64,000 nucleotides of DNA, taken from Novipirellula aureliae (GTDB lineage: Bacteria; Planctomycetota; Planctomycetia; Pirellulales; Pirellulaceae). The DNA lies in assembly GCF_007860185.1 (NCBI RefSeq), contig NZ_SJPY01000002.1, positions 403,775 through 467,774 of the forward strand. Reading direction: 5' to 3'. The position numbers and the translations under genes were made by a program. The notes beneath the pieces were generated by a model. That model worked only from the letters and a program-made list of their open reading frames with translations, did not search any database and was not told the origin of the DNA. Position 1 is the first letter of the stretch; every line of letters starts with the position of its first letter. Positions 17,502 to 29,099 of this stretch are shown here, one piece after another.

Positions 17502-18563
17502 CTATCGACCACGCGGATACGACCCAAGGATCTCAAGCTGCTGAGTTTGCTTGTACAGTTCTGCGAACGCCGCCGCAACGTTTTTCTCGTCACGGTGTCC
17601 TGTCAATTCGATGAAAAAGTGATACTCGTTCGGCGTTTCTGATGACGGAAACGATTCGATCCATGTCAAGTTCAGTTCGTGATGCTTAAAGATAGTCATC
17701 ACATCGGCCAAGGCGCCCGGTTGATGATTGACTTGGAACAAGAGCGATGTTTTGTCATCACCCGTAGGTGCAGGTAGGTCTTTCCCGAGCACCGCAAAGC
17801 GGGTCACATTATTTGGATTGTCTTCGATATTTGCTGCAATCACGTCAAGTTTGTACTGGCGTCCTGCCTCAAGACTGGCAACCGCCGCGATTCCACATTC
17901 GCTTGCCGCCAACTCTGCGGCTGCGGTGGTACTGCCGCTCTCCACAATACTTACCGAGGGGAAGTGGATCGACAACCATTGACGGCATTGCGACAACGCT
18001 TGCGGTTTACTATGGATTTCGGTGATCGCTTCGCGCGGTGATCGTGAAAGCAAGTTGTGATGAATGGGGAGCACCACTTCGCCACATATCGGTAATTTTT
18101 GTCGGACGAACATGCCGAGCGTATCGACGACCCTCCCATCGGTACTATTTTCGATCGGCACCAAACCGGCGGCAACATCGCCCCGGAGGACAGCTTCGAA
18201 GACGCCTGCGATCGAGCCAACGGGAGCAAAGTCGGCACCTTCCCCAAAATACTTGAGTGACGCCAAATGACTATAACTGTACTTTGGCCCTAAGAAGGCG
18301 ACGCGAAGTTCCTGCACGGACGCCAAACAAACGCTTGCGACATGTTGCAGAACCTCTCGGCGAGACGCATCGTCGATCGATGAATTTTGATCATCGTATT
18401 TAGAGATAACCCGCTCAATCTGCTTCGCTGCCGACGCAATGCCTCCGCACACGGATTGCGAATCCGCGTTTGACAACATCCATTCGACCATCAGCGCCCG
18501 TCGGTCGAGAAGTTTAAGAAGCTGGGCGTCGAGCCGATTGATTTCGTCTTGAGAGGTATGCAT
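17502..18563 (-). CDS. pheA: Chorismate mutase / prephenate dehydratase (P-protein)
   Basis: 353 residues from ATG 18563; the longer upstream frame has no homology. It converts chorismate to prephenate and then phenylpyruvate. Residues 1-85 are the helical chorismate mutase (EINRLDAQLLKLLDRRALMV). Residues about 90-270 are the dehydratase (VAFLGPKYSYSHLASLKYFG, GLVPIENSTDGRV). Residues about 275-350 are the ACT domain for phenylalanine feedback (FQVNHQPGALADVMTIF, NLTWIESFPS); the usual ESRPS reads ESFPS, so feedback sensitivity might differ. It is divergent from dnaK and convergent with the kinase gene. Confidence 0.93.
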   Translation of the reverse strand: MHTSQDEINRLDAQLLKLLDRRALMVEWMLSNADSQSVCGGIASAAKQIERVISKYDDQNSSIDDASRREVLQHVASVCLASVQELRVAFLGPKYSYSHLASLKYFGEGADFAPVGSIAGVFEAVLRGDVAAGLVPIENSTDGRVVDTLGMFVRQKLPICGEVVLPIHHNLLSRSPREAITEIHSKPQALSQCRQWLSIHFPSVSIVESGSTTAAAELAASECGIAAVASLEAGRQYKLDVIAANIEDNPNNVTRFAVLGKDLPAPTGDDKTSLLFQVNHQPGALADVMTIFKHHELNLTWIESFPSSETPNEYHFFIELTGHRDEKNVAAAFAELYKQTQQLEILGSYPRGR

Positions 18564-18958
18564 GTTGACCTGCTTTATTGAGGGAGACGGCCTGCAACTG
18601 TCATATTGACATGCTGCCATCTCGAGGGAATCAGCGATTTTTCCGGACTGCCAAAAAAGCATTTCCGAACGCAAAATAAATTTACTGTGATTGCTTTGAG
18701 TATAGGAAAAACTGTGTTTTTCTGCGACTGCCACAAAAAATACGGACTTGACAAGCGATTCGGCACGGGCTTTGCCAATATCCACCTTCGCTGCTAAGAA
18801 ACTGACGATTCGACACGCCGGTAAGAACTTAGCTGGCATCAAACGAAAGACGAAAACCGAAACGGTTTTGACAAACGTTGCAGGTTAGAACAAACGGATG
18901 TTTTATTCTAGCCAGCATTCACAGCGAACGATTCGAAACAGAGATTTGGAGAACCAAA
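18564..18958. other. Divergent promoter region between pheA and dnaK
   Basis: No gene. No CIRCE operator was seen in front of dnaK. TTGACA at 18868-18873 could be a -35 element, but no convincing -10 follows at the right distance. GGAG at 18948-18951 serves dnaK. Confidence 0.4.
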
Positions 18959-20896
18959 ATGGCTCAAGGCGAAAAAATTATCGGGATTGACCTCGGCACG
19001 ACCAACAGCGTCGTGGCGGTAATGGAAGGCAGTGAGCCTAAGGTTATCCCCAACCCGGAAGGCAACCGTTTGACCCCGAGTGTGGTTGCGTTCACGGACA
19101 AAGAAGACACGATCGTCGGCGAACCAGCCCGGCGTCAAGCGGTCACCAACCCGACACGCACCGTTTACTCGGTCAAGCGTTTCATGGGTCGTCGGCACAA
19201 CGAGGTTGAATCCGAAGAAAAGATGGTTCCCTATGGTGTCACCGGGGCTGCGGATGAGTACGTCAAGATCAAGGTCGGTGATAAAGAGTATTCGCCAGAA
19301 GAGATTTCAGCCAAGGTTCTGCGCAAGTTGAAGGAAGCGGCTGAGTCGTACTTGGGCCATAAAGTCAGCAAAGCGGTTATCACCGTCCCGGCATACTTTA
19401 ACGATGCTCAACGACAAGCGACGAAGAACGCGGGCCAAATCGCGGGCTTGGAAGTCGCTCGGATCATCAACGAACCAACGGCTGCTGCACTCGCTTACGG
19501 CCTCGACAAGAAGAAAGACGAGAAGATCATCGTCTTTGACCTTGGTGGTGGTACGTTCGACGTTTCGGTATTGGAAGTTGCCGACAGCGGGGATGAAGAT
19601 CAGGAAAGTCGAGTGTTCCAAGTTATCAGTACCGCAGGGAACACACACCTCGGTGGTGACGACTTTGACGAAGCTCTGATTCATTATGTCGCAAGCGATT
19701 TCAAGAAGGAAAGTGGAATCGATCTTCGAAACGACGCAATGGCGTTACAGCGATTGCAGGAAGCTTGCGAAAAGGCCAAGAAAGAACTCAGTACCCTGCC
19801 TGAAACCGACATCAATTTGCCGTTTATCACGATGGATCAATCAGGTCCGAAGCACCTGACGATGAAAATCACCCGAAGCAAATTCGAAGAGTTGATCGAT
19901 TCGCTCGTCGAAAAGGTCCGTGAACCTGTGTTGCAAGCGTTGAAGGACGCAGGAATGAAGCCTAGCGACATCGATGAGGTCGTCTTGGTTGGTGGTAGCA
20001 CGCGGGTCCCCAAGGTTCGCGAAACGGTCAAGGCAATTTTCGGCGGCAAAGAACCTCATCAAGGGGTCAACCCCGATGAAGTGGTTGCCATCGGTGCTGC
20101 GATTCAAGGTAGCGTTTTGGCGGGTGAACGAACCGACGTTCTCCTGCTCGACGTAGCGCCACTGACCTTGGGAATTGAAACCGAAGGCGGCGTGATGACT
20201 TCCCTTGTCGAACGCAACACGACGATCCCCGTCGAAAAGAAGAATGTCTTCAGTACGGCTGCCGATAACCAATCGGCGGTAACGGTGCGAGTCTTCCAAG
20301 GCGAACGCAAAATAGCCGCACACAACCGGTTGCTGGGCGAATTCAATCTCGAGGGCATTCCACCGCAGCCACGAGGCGTCCCGCAAATCGAAGTCAAGTT
20401 CGACATCGACCAAAACGGTATCCTCAGCGTTTCGGCCAAGGAACTCAAAACGGGGAAAGAAGCTTCGGTAACGATCAAGGAAGCGGGTGGTTTGAGCGAG
20501 GACGAGATCGAACAAATGCGGAAAGACGCTGAAGTCAATGCGGATGAAGATAAACGTCAATTCGAACTGGTCGAAGCTCGCAACAAGGCCAGCCAACAGG
20601 TTTATCAACTCGAAAAGTTGATGACGGATAACAAGGACAAGCTTTCCGATTCGGATACCGAGCCGATGAACAAGGCGATTGAAAAGGTCAAAACGGCTGC
20701 CGAGGGAGAAGATGTTGCTGCGATCAAGCAAGCGACGGACGAGCTCGATGCCGCCTCTCAGGCCTTTAGCAAGGTACTTTACGAAAAGACCGAGGCAGCC
20801 GGAGATAGCACAGCCGGTGGTGGAGCGTCCGAAGCAGCCGCCGCCGCCAGCCAAGATGACGACGCAATCGACGCCGATTTCGAAGTCAAAGACTAA
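18959..20896 (+). CDS. dnaK: Hsp70 chaperone DnaK
   Basis: 645 residues from ATG 18959 ([17 protein letters not shown]), preceded by GGAG. It is an ATP-driven chaperone for unfolded proteins. The nucleotide-binding domain (to about residue 390) shows [68 protein letters not shown] and [13 protein letters not shown]. The linker is [19 protein letters not shown], followed by the substrate domain and an acidic end ([13 protein letters not shown]). GrpE and DnaJ are not encoded nearby. A terminator separates it from clpB, 94 bases downstream, and the two should act together in disaggregation. Confidence 0.98.
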   Translation: MAQGEKIIGIDLGTTNSVVAVMEGSEPKVIPNPEGNRLTPSVVAFTDKEDTIVGEPARRQAVTNPTRTVYSVKRFMGRRHNEVESEEKMVPYGVTGAADEYVKIKVGDKEYSPEEISAKVLRKLKEAAESYLGHKVSKAVITVPAYFNDAQRQATKNAGQIAGLEVARIINEPTAAALAYGLDKKKDEKIIVFDLGGGTFDVSVLEVADSGDEDQESRVFQVISTAGNTHLGGDDFDEALIHYVASDFKKESGIDLRNDAMALQRLQEACEKAKKELSTLPETDINLPFITMDQSGPKHLTMKITRSKFEELIDSLVEKVREPVLQALKDAGMKPSDIDEVVLVGGSTRVPKVRETVKAIFGGKEPHQGVNPDEVVAIGAAIQGSVLAGERTDVLLLDVAPLTLGIETEGGVMTSLVERNTTIPVEKKNVFSTAADNQSAVTVRVFQGERKIAAHNRLLGEFNLEGIPPQPRGVPQIEVKFDIDQNGILSVSAKELKTGKEASVTIKEAGGLSEDEIEQMRKDAEVNADEDKRQFELVEARNKASQQVYQLEKLMTDNKDKLSDSDTEPMNKAIEKVKTAAEGEDVAAIKQATDELDAASQAFSKVLYEKTEAAGDSTAGGGASEAAAAASQDDDAIDADFEVKD

Positions 20897-20923
20897 CGCC
20901 TGAGCAAACGGTTGTCAGTCATC

Positions 20924-20954
20924 AAGTCCTGCGGCGTCGTCGCAGGACTTTTTT
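20924..20954 (+). terminator. Rho-independent terminator after dnaK
   Basis: AAGTCCTGCG (20924-20933) pairs perfectly with CGCAGGACTT (20941-20950) around a 7-base loop; a T run ends at 20954. Confidence 0.88.
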
Positions 20955-20990
20955 GTTGGAATCCAGGCACATCACAATAGGAACCTTATC

Positions 20991-23639
20991 ATGGCATTTC
21001 GATTTGACAAATTAACGACAAAGGCTCAATCGCTCGTTGCCGAATCGCAGGCTCGAGCCGCCTCGGCTGGGAATCCAGAGATCACTCCGCTGCAATTACT
21101 TGCCGCCATGTTGGACGAATCTGATGGAATCACTCGCCCGCTGATGAAGAAGATGAACGCGGACGCGGAAGAGCTAAAAGCACTCGTCGACAGTGAGCTA
21201 AAGAAATTGCCGTCGGTCTCAGGAGGACGCCAGCCGCAAATTGCACCTACACTTCAAAAGACCTTCGATGCAGCGGCTGACGCGGCAGAACAGCTAAAGG
21301 ATGAATTCGTTAGCACCGAGCATTTGCTCCTGGGACTTGCCCGCGCCGAAAGCAAAGCGAAGAACCTGCTCAAACTGGTTGGAATCGACGACGGTGACGT
21401 ACTCAAAGCGATGAGCGAAGTTCGCGGATCGGCTCGTGTGACCGATCAAAACGCCGAAGACACGTATCAAGCTTTGGAAAAGTATGGCATCGATTTGACC
21501 CAGCTTGCTGAGCAGGGCAAACTTGATCCGGTCATCGGTCGTGACAACGAAATCCGTCGGGTGATCCAAGTTTTGTCGAGGAGAACCAAAAACAACCCTG
21601 TCTTGATCGGGCAACCTGGCGTTGGAAAAACGGCGATCGCCGAAGGGTTGGCATTGCGGATTTTCGAAGGCGATGTGCCGCAAAGTCTCAAGAACAAACG
21701 AGTCGTCTCGCTCGACATGGGGGCTCTCGTTGCCGGTGCTAAGTTCCGAGGTGATTTCGAAGAACGACTGAAGGCCGTTTTGCGTGAAGTCAAAGATTCA
21801 GGTGGTCGCGTCGTATTGTTTATCGATGAGCTGCACCTTGTCGTCGGGGCCGGAAAAGCAGAGGGTAGCGCCGATGCAGCGAACCTGCTGAAACCCGAAT
21901 TGGCTCGTGGTTCGCTTCGCTGTATCGGAGCGACGACACTCGACGAGTATCGGCAAAACATTGAAAAAGATGCGGCGCTCGAACGACGGTTCCAACCTGT
22001 CTATGTCGGCGAACCCAATGTGGAAGACACGATCGCAATACTGCGTGGACTAAAGTCTCGCTACGAATCGCATCACGGAGTGCGCATTACCGATAGCGCT
22101 ATCGTCGCGGCAGCCACGCTGTCGAATCGCTATATCGCTGACCGCTTCTTGCCCGACAAGGCAATCGATTTGATCGATGAAGCGGCTAGCCGATTGGCAA
22201 TGGAAAAGGAAAGTGTTCCTGAGCCAATCGACCGCTTACAACGCAGACTACGGCAATTGGAATTGGCTCATCGCCAACTCGTTGATGAACAAGAAGAATC
22301 GGCAGTCGAAAAGCGAGAAGAGATTGAAACCGAAATGGATTCGATCAATCAAGAACTCGCTAGTCTGCGTGAACAATGGGAAGCGGAAAAGCTTGGACTC
22401 GATGACGTACAATCCGTTCGCAAAGAAATCGAGCAATTGGAACACCGCTTCGCAACGCTCGACACGGAAGCGAAACAGAAACAGCTCCGTGGCGAAAGCC
22501 CCGAGGATGTCTATCGAGAAATGCTTGATGTGCGCAGCCAATTGACGAAGTTGCAAGAGCGTTTGGATGACGTCGAACAACGTGAAGCAGCCAGCAAACG
22601 GGACGAAGACGACAAGCACGAAGAAAAGCGGCGACTGCTAAGGCATGACGTTACCGAAGACGAAATCGCGGAGGTCGTCAGCTCGTGGACCGGGGTTCCA
22701 CTGAGCCGGATGTTGGAAACTGAGCGTGCCAAATTGTTGGTGATGGAGGAGCGATTGCACCTGCGGGTGATTGGCCAAGACGAAGCGGTCACCGCCGTTT
22801 CTAACGCGGTCCGCCGTAGCCGCAGTGGTCTTCAAGATCCGCAGCGTCCGATTGGTTCGTTCTTGTTTCTCGGACCAACGGGCGTTGGAAAAACCGAACT
22901 CTGCAAGGCCTTGGCGGAAGTGATGTTCGACGACGAACATGCGATGCTAAGAATCGACATGAGCGAGTTTATGGAACGGCATAGTGTCGCTCGGCTAATC
23001 GGTGCCCCTCCTGGATATGTCGGTTACGAAGAAGGTGGCAAGTTGACCGAAGCGGTGCGGAGACGCCCCTATTCCGTGCTGTTACTCGATGAGATAGAGA
23101 AAGCGCATTCGGACGTTTTCAATATTTTGTTGCAGGTGCTCGACGATGGACGATTGACTGACGGACATGGACGAACCGTCGACTTTACCAATACAGTCAT
23201 CGTCATGACCAGTAACGCGGGCAGCCAAGCGATTCAGCGGGTCACTGAAGAGGGCGGTAGCGAAGACGAGATGCGTGAAGCCGTTCAAGAGTCACTCAAG
23301 GCAAGGTTCTTGCCTGAGTTTTTGAACCGCATTGACGACATTGTTATCTTCCATCCGCTCAACCGGAAAGAGATTCGGCAAATTGTGATGATCCAGTTGC
23401 AAACATTATCCACTCGGTTGCAACAAAATGGCTTGCGACTGGATGTGACCGATCGAGCCGTGGATGAGATTGCCTCGGTTGGCTACGACCCGACGTATGG
23501 GGCAAGGCCGCTCAAACGAGTGATACAGAGCGAAATTCAAAATCCGTTGGCTGCTTCACTATTGAAAAATTCATATAGTGAAGGCACGTCGGTCGAAGTC
23601 GACTACGACGGAAACGAATTTACGTTTGCAGGCCGCTAA
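20991..23639 (+). CDS. clpB: ATP-dependent disaggregase ClpB
   Basis: 882 residues from ATG 20991, with AGGA upstream. It pulls proteins out of aggregates together with DnaK. Domains in order: N-terminal repeat domain (1-150); first AAA+ module with Walker [14 protein letters not shown] (about 207-219) and Walker [10 protein letters not shown]; coiled-coil middle domain (about 400-540), which here is Glu/Arg-rich and marks ClpB rather than ClpA or ClpC; second AAA+ module with Walker [15 protein letters not shown] and Walker [12 protein letters not shown]; and an end with [11 protein letters not shown]. No ClpP-binding loop is seen. Confidence 0.97.
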   Translation: MAFRFDKLTTKAQSLVAESQARAASAGNPEITPLQLLAAMLDESDGITRPLMKKMNADAEELKALVDSELKKLPSVSGGRQPQIAPTLQKTFDAAADAAEQLKDEFVSTEHLLLGLARAESKAKNLLKLVGIDDGDVLKAMSEVRGSARVTDQNAEDTYQALEKYGIDLTQLAEQGKLDPVIGRDNEIRRVIQVLSRRTKNNPVLIGQPGVGKTAIAEGLALRIFEGDVPQSLKNKRVVSLDMGALVAGAKFRGDFEERLKAVLREVKDSGGRVVLFIDELHLVVGAGKAEGSADAANLLKPELARGSLRCIGATTLDEYRQNIEKDAALERRFQPVYVGEPNVEDTIAILRGLKSRYESHHGVRITDSAIVAAATLSNRYIADRFLPDKAIDLIDEAASRLAMEKESVPEPIDRLQRRLRQLELAHRQLVDEQEESAVEKREEIETEMDSINQELASLREQWEAEKLGLDDVQSVRKEIEQLEHRFATLDTEAKQKQLRGESPEDVYREMLDVRSQLTKLQERLDDVEQREAASKRDEDDKHEEKRRLLRHDVTEDEIAEVVSSWTGVPLSRMLETERAKLLVMEERLHLRVIGQDEAVTAVSNAVRRSRSGLQDPQRPIGSFLFLGPTGVGKTELCKALAEVMFDDEHAMLRIDMSEFMERHSVARLIGAPPGYVGYEEGGKLTEAVRRRPYSVLLLDEIEKAHSDVFNILLQVLDDGRLTDGHGRTVDFTNTVIVMTSNAGSQAIQRVTEEGGSEDEMREAVQESLKARFLPEFLNRIDDIVIFHPLNRKEIRQIVMIQLQTLSTRLQQNGLRLDVTDRAVDEIASVGYDPTYGARPLKRVIQSEIQNPLAASLLKNSYSEGTSVEVDYDGNEFTFAGR

Positions 23640-23898
23640 GGTTACCTTCAGTAGCCGAGTCTCTCCGAGACACGTGATTCACCCGTGGCATAGGCTTCCA
23701 GCCTGTGATGACCCGAGTTCAAATTCAAGTAACCGTTCATGACTGAAGGCCGTGAACGATTACGAATTCGATAGTCAACTCGTGCTCGGACATAGAAAGC
23801 ACGGTGAGCGGTCGCGATGTCGTGGAAGGCTCCGTCGTTCTCAGTCCAACCATGTTTTTTGATTTTATGGTTTCGTGGTTTCGTGGTTGCAGCGCCGT

Positions 23899-24990
23899 TT
23901 ACAGCTCCGACCTCTCTGCTACGCTACCCGATGACCGTCTCCAAAGCGAGACAATCTCGCTCGTCAAGCTTTTGGCGATCGTTTGATGATAGATCGAGTC
24001 GGGCGGAAGTCCTGCGACCAAACGCCGATGCGCTTTGCCTAGATTGTGGTAAGGTAATCGCGGGAATAGATGGTGCAGGGCATGATAGCGGGTTCCGATT
24101 GGTCCCCAGAGCTCGGTGATCCAGGGACGGTATGGATAATTGAGGGTATCGAGAAACTGTTCCTCGAACGACATCTCACCCCCTTCATTCGTCCATCGGT
24201 GAGCCCCTAAAGTGCGCAGTTCGTTTAGGATCAACAGTCCTACCGCGACGGCATAGGCAATCAACCAAATCGGATCGAGCGACTCGCCGCGCATAATGCC
24301 GCCACGGACGAAAAACCACAATAACCATACAAAGCAAAAGAACTCTTGGATCACAACGGTTCGCATCAACTTAGGTGAACGATCCGTTCGCTCATAGAAC
24401 GGATCGACCAGCATGGTGGACGCGTGGCGGTGAACCCAATGGCGAGCGCCGGGAAGGAACCAGCAGATCGGGCTAATAATCAGAAACCGAGCGACGGCCA
24501 AAAAGGGGATCAACAATGCTTGGACAATGAATCCCACGATCAACCAGGGACTACGATGACTTAGCGATAGGTACTCACCGTCATGCTCCGTCCCGTAATG
24601 TTTTCGTCGATGATGGTCCACATGAGGATAATACAAAAACGACGGAACAAGAAAGAAGATCCCACAAAGGGCGTTCCACACAAACCGAAACCCGAGGTAC
24701 TTTCCCTTCGGCAAATGCACCAGTTCATGAATGAACATTAGCGCCCGCATGTACGCAGTGACCGTAATGACATAGCATAGGGAAACGGCAAGTATCATCC
24801 CCGTAGAAGTAGCATACCACTTTGGCAAATAGTACATCAAATGAAATGTAATGTGGCCGATGATGATAGAGACAAGAAAGTCGGACCAGTAGATCCACGG
24901 GTTAGGCTGATTCAAATCGCCGATCAATGTGCGGGCTTCACGAAAGCCGAAAGGTTTTGTTGACGCTTGTTGGGTTTCCATATTGAGCAT
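23899..24990 (-). CDS. Membrane fatty acid desaturase family protein
   Basis: 363 residues from ATG 24990; GTG 24993 is directly adjacent. The di-iron histidine boxes are present: FIHELVH, then HVDHHRRKHYG, then RYHALHHLFP near the end (about residue 310). Four or more hydrophobic segments surround them (about 40-58, 65-90, 105-125, 150-180, 215-260). Such enzymes put double bonds into acyl chains or hydroxylate lipids; which one cannot be decided. It stands alone in its direction, with a TCTCTCCGAGA repeat beyond its 3' end (about 23650-23680). Confidence 0.85.
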   Translation of the reverse strand: MLNMETQQASTKPFGFREARTLIGDLNQPNPWIYWSDFLVSIIIGHITFHLMYYLPKWYATSTGMILAVSLCYVITVTAYMRALMFIHELVHLPKGKYLGFRFVWNALCGIFFLVPSFLYYPHVDHHRRKHYGTEHDGEYLSLSHRSPWLIVGFIVQALLIPFLAVARFLIISPICWFLPGARHWVHRHASTMLVDPFYERTDRSPKLMRTVVIQEFFCFVWLLWFFVRGGIMRGESLDPIWLIAYAVAVGLLILNELRTLGAHRWTNEGGEMSFEEQFLDTLNYPYRPWITELWGPIGTRYHALHHLFPRLPYHNLGKAHRRLVAGLPPDSIYHQTIAKSLTSEIVSLWRRSSGSVAERSEL

Positions 24991-25069
24991 CACTTCGTGT
25001 TAGAGTTCTTGACTCACTAAACTTTAACGTCTCCTTTTCGTTTTTCAAGAATCAAATCGCAGGTCCGTT

Positions 25070-26326
25070 TTGACACAAACACGAATCGTCATCATCGGGG
25101 CTGGTGCCGCTGGTTTGATCGCTGCTGCGGAAGCGGCTCAACGGGCAGCAAACGTCGTTCTACTTGAAAAGAACACAAAAACCGGCGTCAAGATTTTGAT
25201 GTCTGGTGGCACTCGGTGTAACATGACCCACGATACCGATGCCAAGGGAATCTTACCTGGGTATGGTCACGCAAGCCGCTTTCTTCGCCATAGTGTGGGG
25301 GCATTTTCACCCCAAGATGTCGTGCATATGTTCAACCGTCTAGGCGTCGCAACAAAAGTCGAATCGACCGGAAAAGTCTTTCCGCAAAGCGACCGTGCGA
25401 TTCAAGTGCGTGATGCGTTGCAAGCCCAAGCGGTGGAGGCCGGAGTCAAGATCCAGCGAACGCAGCCAGTGATTGGTTTATCGCGCGACGATCATGGTTG
25501 GCAAGTCAAAACAGAGCACGAAATCTTCGAAGCGGACCGCGTGATTGTGGCTGCAGGCGGACGTAGCTGGCCTGGCTGCGGTACGACGGGTGACGCCTAC
25601 CGGTGGCTAGAGACACTTGGGCACACGATCGTCGAAACACGGCCTGCATTGGTGCCACTAACGGGCGGCTACGGTTGGATGAACGAACTATCAGGCGTCA
25701 CGCTTGAGGATTGCGTCATCACGGCAACGAACCGGACGTCCGATGGTCAAGTGACAACCAAACATAAAATGATACGGCGATCGTCGTGTTTGTTCACCCA
25801 CTTTGGTTTCTCGGGGCCTGCGGCGATGGATGTTAGCCGCATCGTGACACTCGATGAGCACCGCAAGGATTTAAGGGTGACACTCGATTTGGTTCCGGAT
25901 CGATCCGCGGAGGAGATTGAATTGCGATTGCTCAACACGGCTGCCAAAAATGGCCGCCGACGCGTTTCCGCGGTCCTATCCGACTGGCTTCCCAATCGTT
26001 TGGCATCTTCGATCGCAATGGAAATGTGTAACGACACGACGATTGCCGAACTATCAAAATCAGCTCGGCAGAAAATATTGGTGGGATTGAAATCGCTGGG
26101 ATTACCGATCCATGGGACGCGCGGTTTCAACAAGGCAGAGGTTACGGCGGGCGGCGTCTCCCTCGACGAAGTGGATCCACGCACGATGGAAAGCCGAATC
26201 GCCCAGGGACTCTTCATCGCTGGTGAAGTGTTGGACGTGGACGGATGGATCGGCGGCTATAACTTTCAAGCGGCCTTCAGTACCGGTCGTGCGGCCGGAA
26301 TCGCCGCAGCCCGTGCTGAAGATTAG
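25070..26326 (+). CDS. HI0933/BaiN-type NAD(P)/FAD oxidoreductase
   Basis: 418 residues from TTG 25070. The N-terminal Rossmann motif is RIVIIGAGAAGLIAAAEAA, then LLEKNTKTGVKILMSGGTRCN, the signature of the HI0933 flavoprotein family. The middle has VIVAAGGRSWPGCGTTGDAY, and the end has AGEVLDVDGWIGGYNFQAA. The family reduces double bonds in steroid-like or other substrates (BaiN) or acts on unknown ones; none can be assigned here. It ends one base from the end of the convergent MMPL gene. Confidence 0.88.
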   Translation: MTQTRIVIIGAGAAGLIAAAEAAQRAANVVLLEKNTKTGVKILMSGGTRCNMTHDTDAKGILPGYGHASRFLRHSVGAFSPQDVVHMFNRLGVATKVESTGKVFPQSDRAIQVRDALQAQAVEAGVKIQRTQPVIGLSRDDHGWQVKTEHEIFEADRVIVAAGGRSWPGCGTTGDAYRWLETLGHTIVETRPALVPLTGGYGWMNELSGVTLEDCVITATNRTSDGQVTTKHKMIRRSSCLFTHFGFSGPAAMDVSRIVTLDEHRKDLRVTLDLVPDRSAEEIELRLLNTAAKNGRRRVSAVLSDWLPNRLASSIAMEMCNDTTIAELSKSARQKILVGLKSLGLPIHGTRGFNKAEVTAGGVSLDEVDPRTMESRIAQGLFIAGEVLDVDGWIGGYNFQAAFSTGRAAGIAAARAED

Positions 26327-26327
26327 G

Positions 26328-29099
26328 CTATTTCCCCGTCGCTTTGCCGACGAGAGCCATGAAGCTGGGGACGAGAATCGTGCGAACGTAGAACGTGTCG
26401 ATCAGGACGCCGAGACCGAGGGCGAACCCAAGTTCAACGATTCCACGCAGTGCGACGCCGCTTTCGGATGCAAATCCAAACGTCCGAGCAATCGGCGGGA
26501 ACCAAACCACGGCGGTCATACTGAAGAAGGTTGCAGCCATGACCAAACCGCATGCTGTGATGATTCCTCCGGTGCGTGAGACGGCACGCCGTAGGGCCGC
26601 GATTGCCCCGAGATGCCGCTGTTCTTCCAAGACTCGCGTAACCAAATAAACGTTGTAGTCTTGTCCGACCGCTACCAAGATGACAAACAGGAACAGAGGC
26701 AGTTTCCAATCCAAGCCGACATAATCGTTTCCGTACGCGAGCTTGAAAAACCATACCGTCAAACCGAGTGTGGCATAGTAACTAAGGAGGACGGTCAAGA
26801 TTAAGTACAACGACAAAAAGAAGCGTCGGAGAACCAAAATCAAGATGAGCAGTACCGCAACGACAACCGCTACTTTGATTCTGCGGTTATCGGAAAGGGT
26901 GACGCTTCGCAAATCGATGATGGATGGCGTCGTCCCAGCGAGCAAGACTTTTGTGTCGATTCCAGAGGTTTTCCAATTGGAACCTTCGGAATTCAGATGT
27001 TGTTTGAGGAACTGTTCTAGCTTTATGACGCGATTAGCGGTCTCGACCGAAAACGGGTCACCATCAAGCATCACGTCGAGCCGCACCAAACGGTTTTCAT
27101 ATTTCGGCACATCACTGAAAAAGTAGCGTTGTGCAACACGGTGGTTCTGTAGGATGCGGCGTCGCGCAGCATCACTACCAAACAGACTCATGTCTCGGCT
27201 CGGTGGAAAATCACCGAGTGGGTCGTCGGCGGTTCGGACGGTGGTTACGCCTTCTTGTTGATAGAGCTCGGCAGCCAATTTCCGAACGTCTTTTTTTAAA
27301 TCCGCTCGAGCGGAATCCTCGGCGCGACAGATAAGGACGGTAACCGGGTTGATCTCTCCGATGTTGAAGTGCTGGGCGAACAAGCGGAGCCCCCGCCGGC
27401 TTTCCGCTTGATGGTTGAGTTGGCTGCTAAGATCATAGGTGACCGAACCTTCGTTCTTGAACCCATAGGTGGCAGGCAAGATCAATAGAGCACCGCCGAT
27501 CAGCATTGCTGTGGCTGGATAGCGAGTCAACAGGATAGCGATCCGTCCCCAAAATCCACTGTGCTCTTGGCTGGCCAATTGGCTACCGGATGGACCGAGC
27601 AGCGACCTTGGTTTCCGCTTTTGCTGCTGGACTTTCGACGGCCAGAAAACAGCGGGTCCACACACTCGCAGTAGTGCTGGCGTGAGCGTCGTGCAGACAA
27701 GCAAGCCGACGAGTAAACAGATCGCGATAACAGGACCGGTGTAATGAAACTTTCCAAATGCCGCAATCCATAGCATCCCTAGTCCGACCACCGTGGTCAT
27801 CGCGCTACCGATCAAAGCCCCCAGAACCCCTGAGATCGCTCGGCGGCATGCGGCGGGCCAAGCCGATACCCTTGCCTCTTCTCGCAAACGGGAAATCAGA
27901 AATAAGCAGTAGTCCGTTCCGGCGCCAAACAGAATCACAATCACAAAGATGCGACTGGTCGTAAAAACGCGAATATCCAATCCGGGAACAATTCCCTGCA
28001 TCGACCATCGAGTCAATAACGCCACCAAACTCATCGAGACGACGACCGCAAAACCGATGGAGATCATCGGGATTGCAACCAGTAGCGGTGCTCGGTAAAC
28101 CGCCGTCAGGATGAATAAGATCATTCCGACGGTGAATAACTCCGTATAGCGAATGGCATCTCGCGCCCCCATCAACGTTTCACCACCGATAGCGGCGGAC
28201 CCCGTCATTCGCAGCTCCAACCCAGGCTCGGTAAATGGCATGCTGTAACGAGTCACCTGATCGATCAACTCGTTCACCGCATCGATTGTTTTGATGTTGC
28301 CGGTGGCGGCTAATTCACTGGAAAGTTTGAGGACGGCTAAACGAACACCATCTTTTCGTAACCGCGGTCCGACGACAGGATCTTCCCAAGCCAAAACGTC
28401 CAGCAAACTATCCCAACCACTTAGATCTCGCTCGGTGATAGGAATGACTTGCGACGGCAAATCGGGAATCAAGAGGAGCGCAGCCTCGTAATCCCCCTCC
28501 ACCATCTCGTCTTCTCCCCCCCACGCCTCGAGCAGTCGTCCACGGTCCCAGTAGGCGATTGCCATGCGTGGTTCGGTGTGCGTCGACTTCACATCGGGCA
28601 ATTGCTCAGCTACCCGCTCATAGAACCGCTGATCCAACCGAATCGATTGGTCCAGCGCTTCGCGCGATAAAGTTATCCACGAAGCCCATGCCGCATTGGG
28701 CGTATCCTCAGGATTGCCGCTGGTGTATCCATGTTCCAATCCTCGCCGCCAACTGACGACACCAAGCCGGTGGTAAAGTCGGCGAAGCAGATCAAGGCCG
28801 ACAATGTCGTCCGTTTTCAACAACTCGACCTTTGAACTCCGACTTGCTTTCTCGCGTCCGAGAACCAAGACGATTTGACTTCGACTTTGGATACCCGGAA
28901 AAGCGTCATCTAAAAGTCGGTCCCCTTGAACACTCGTCATTTCCGACGGCAGATACTCAAAGTCCCCATCGTAAGCAATGTCATTCCAAGAGGGTGCTGC
29001 GGTGCGAAGCACGATCGCCAACACGACCCAAACGGATAAAATCCACCAAGAACGCCGCGTCACAAACTCTGCAAAGCGATACGAAAGTGGTCGGTTCAT
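26328..29099 (-). CDS. MMPL/RND-family exporter
   Basis: About 923 residues from ATG 29099 (MNRPLSYRFAEFVTRRSWW); a TTG at 29159 would add 20 without apparent conservation. It has two similar halves, each with one helix, a large outside domain and a five-helix bundle: helices near residues 15-35, 315-450, 545-560 and 740-915. The second bundle contains FLFVILVAVGQDYNVYLVTR, the Gly-x-Asp-Tyr motif of MMPL proteins, and the first has LFGAGTDYCLFLISR. MMPL proteins move lipids or hydrophobic small molecules using the proton gradient. No adaptor gene is adjacent. Substrate unknown. Confidence 0.88.
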   Translation of the reverse strand: MNRPLSYRFAEFVTRRSWWILSVWVVLAIVLRTAAPSWNDIAYDGDFEYLPSEMTSVQGDRLLDDAFPGIQSRSQIVLVLGREKASRSSKVELLKTDDIVGLDLLRRLYHRLGVVSWRRGLEHGYTSGNPEDTPNAAWASWITLSREALDQSIRLDQRFYERVAEQLPDVKSTHTEPRMAIAYWDRGRLLEAWGGEDEMVEGDYEAALLLIPDLPSQVIPITERDLSGWDSLLDVLAWEDPVVGPRLRKDGVRLAVLKLSSELAATGNIKTIDAVNELIDQVTRYSMPFTEPGLELRMTGSAAIGGETLMGARDAIRYTELFTVGMILFILTAVYRAPLLVAIPMISIGFAVVVSMSLVALLTRWSMQGIVPGLDIRVFTTSRIFVIVILFGAGTDYCLFLISRLREEARVSAWPAACRRAISGVLGALIGSAMTTVVGLGMLWIAAFGKFHYTGPVIAICLLVGLLVCTTLTPALLRVCGPAVFWPSKVQQQKRKPRSLLGPSGSQLASQEHSGFWGRIAILLTRYPATAMLIGGALLILPATYGFKNEGSVTYDLSSQLNHQAESRRGLRLFAQHFNIGEINPVTVLICRAEDSARADLKKDVRKLAAELYQQEGVTTVRTADDPLGDFPPSRDMSLFGSDAARRRILQNHRVAQRYFFSDVPKYENRLVRLDVMLDGDPFSVETANRVIKLEQFLKQHLNSEGSNWKTSGIDTKVLLAGTTPSIIDLRSVTLSDNRRIKVAVVVAVLLILILVLRRFFLSLYLILTVLLSYYATLGLTVWFFKLAYGNDYVGLDWKLPLFLFVILVAVGQDYNVYLVTRVLEEQRHLGAIAALRRAVSRTGGIITACGLVMAATFFSMTAVVWFPPIARTFGFASESGVALRGIVELGFALGLGVLIDTFYVRTILVPSFMALVGKATGK

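Noticed and set aside
18564-18958. CIRCE operator in front of dnaK
   Set aside because: No TTAGCACTC/GAGTGCTAA pair was found in the region.
19841-20854. 337-codon minus-strand open frame
   Set aside because: Lies wholly inside dnaK and has the Phe/Arg-rich composition of a shadow.
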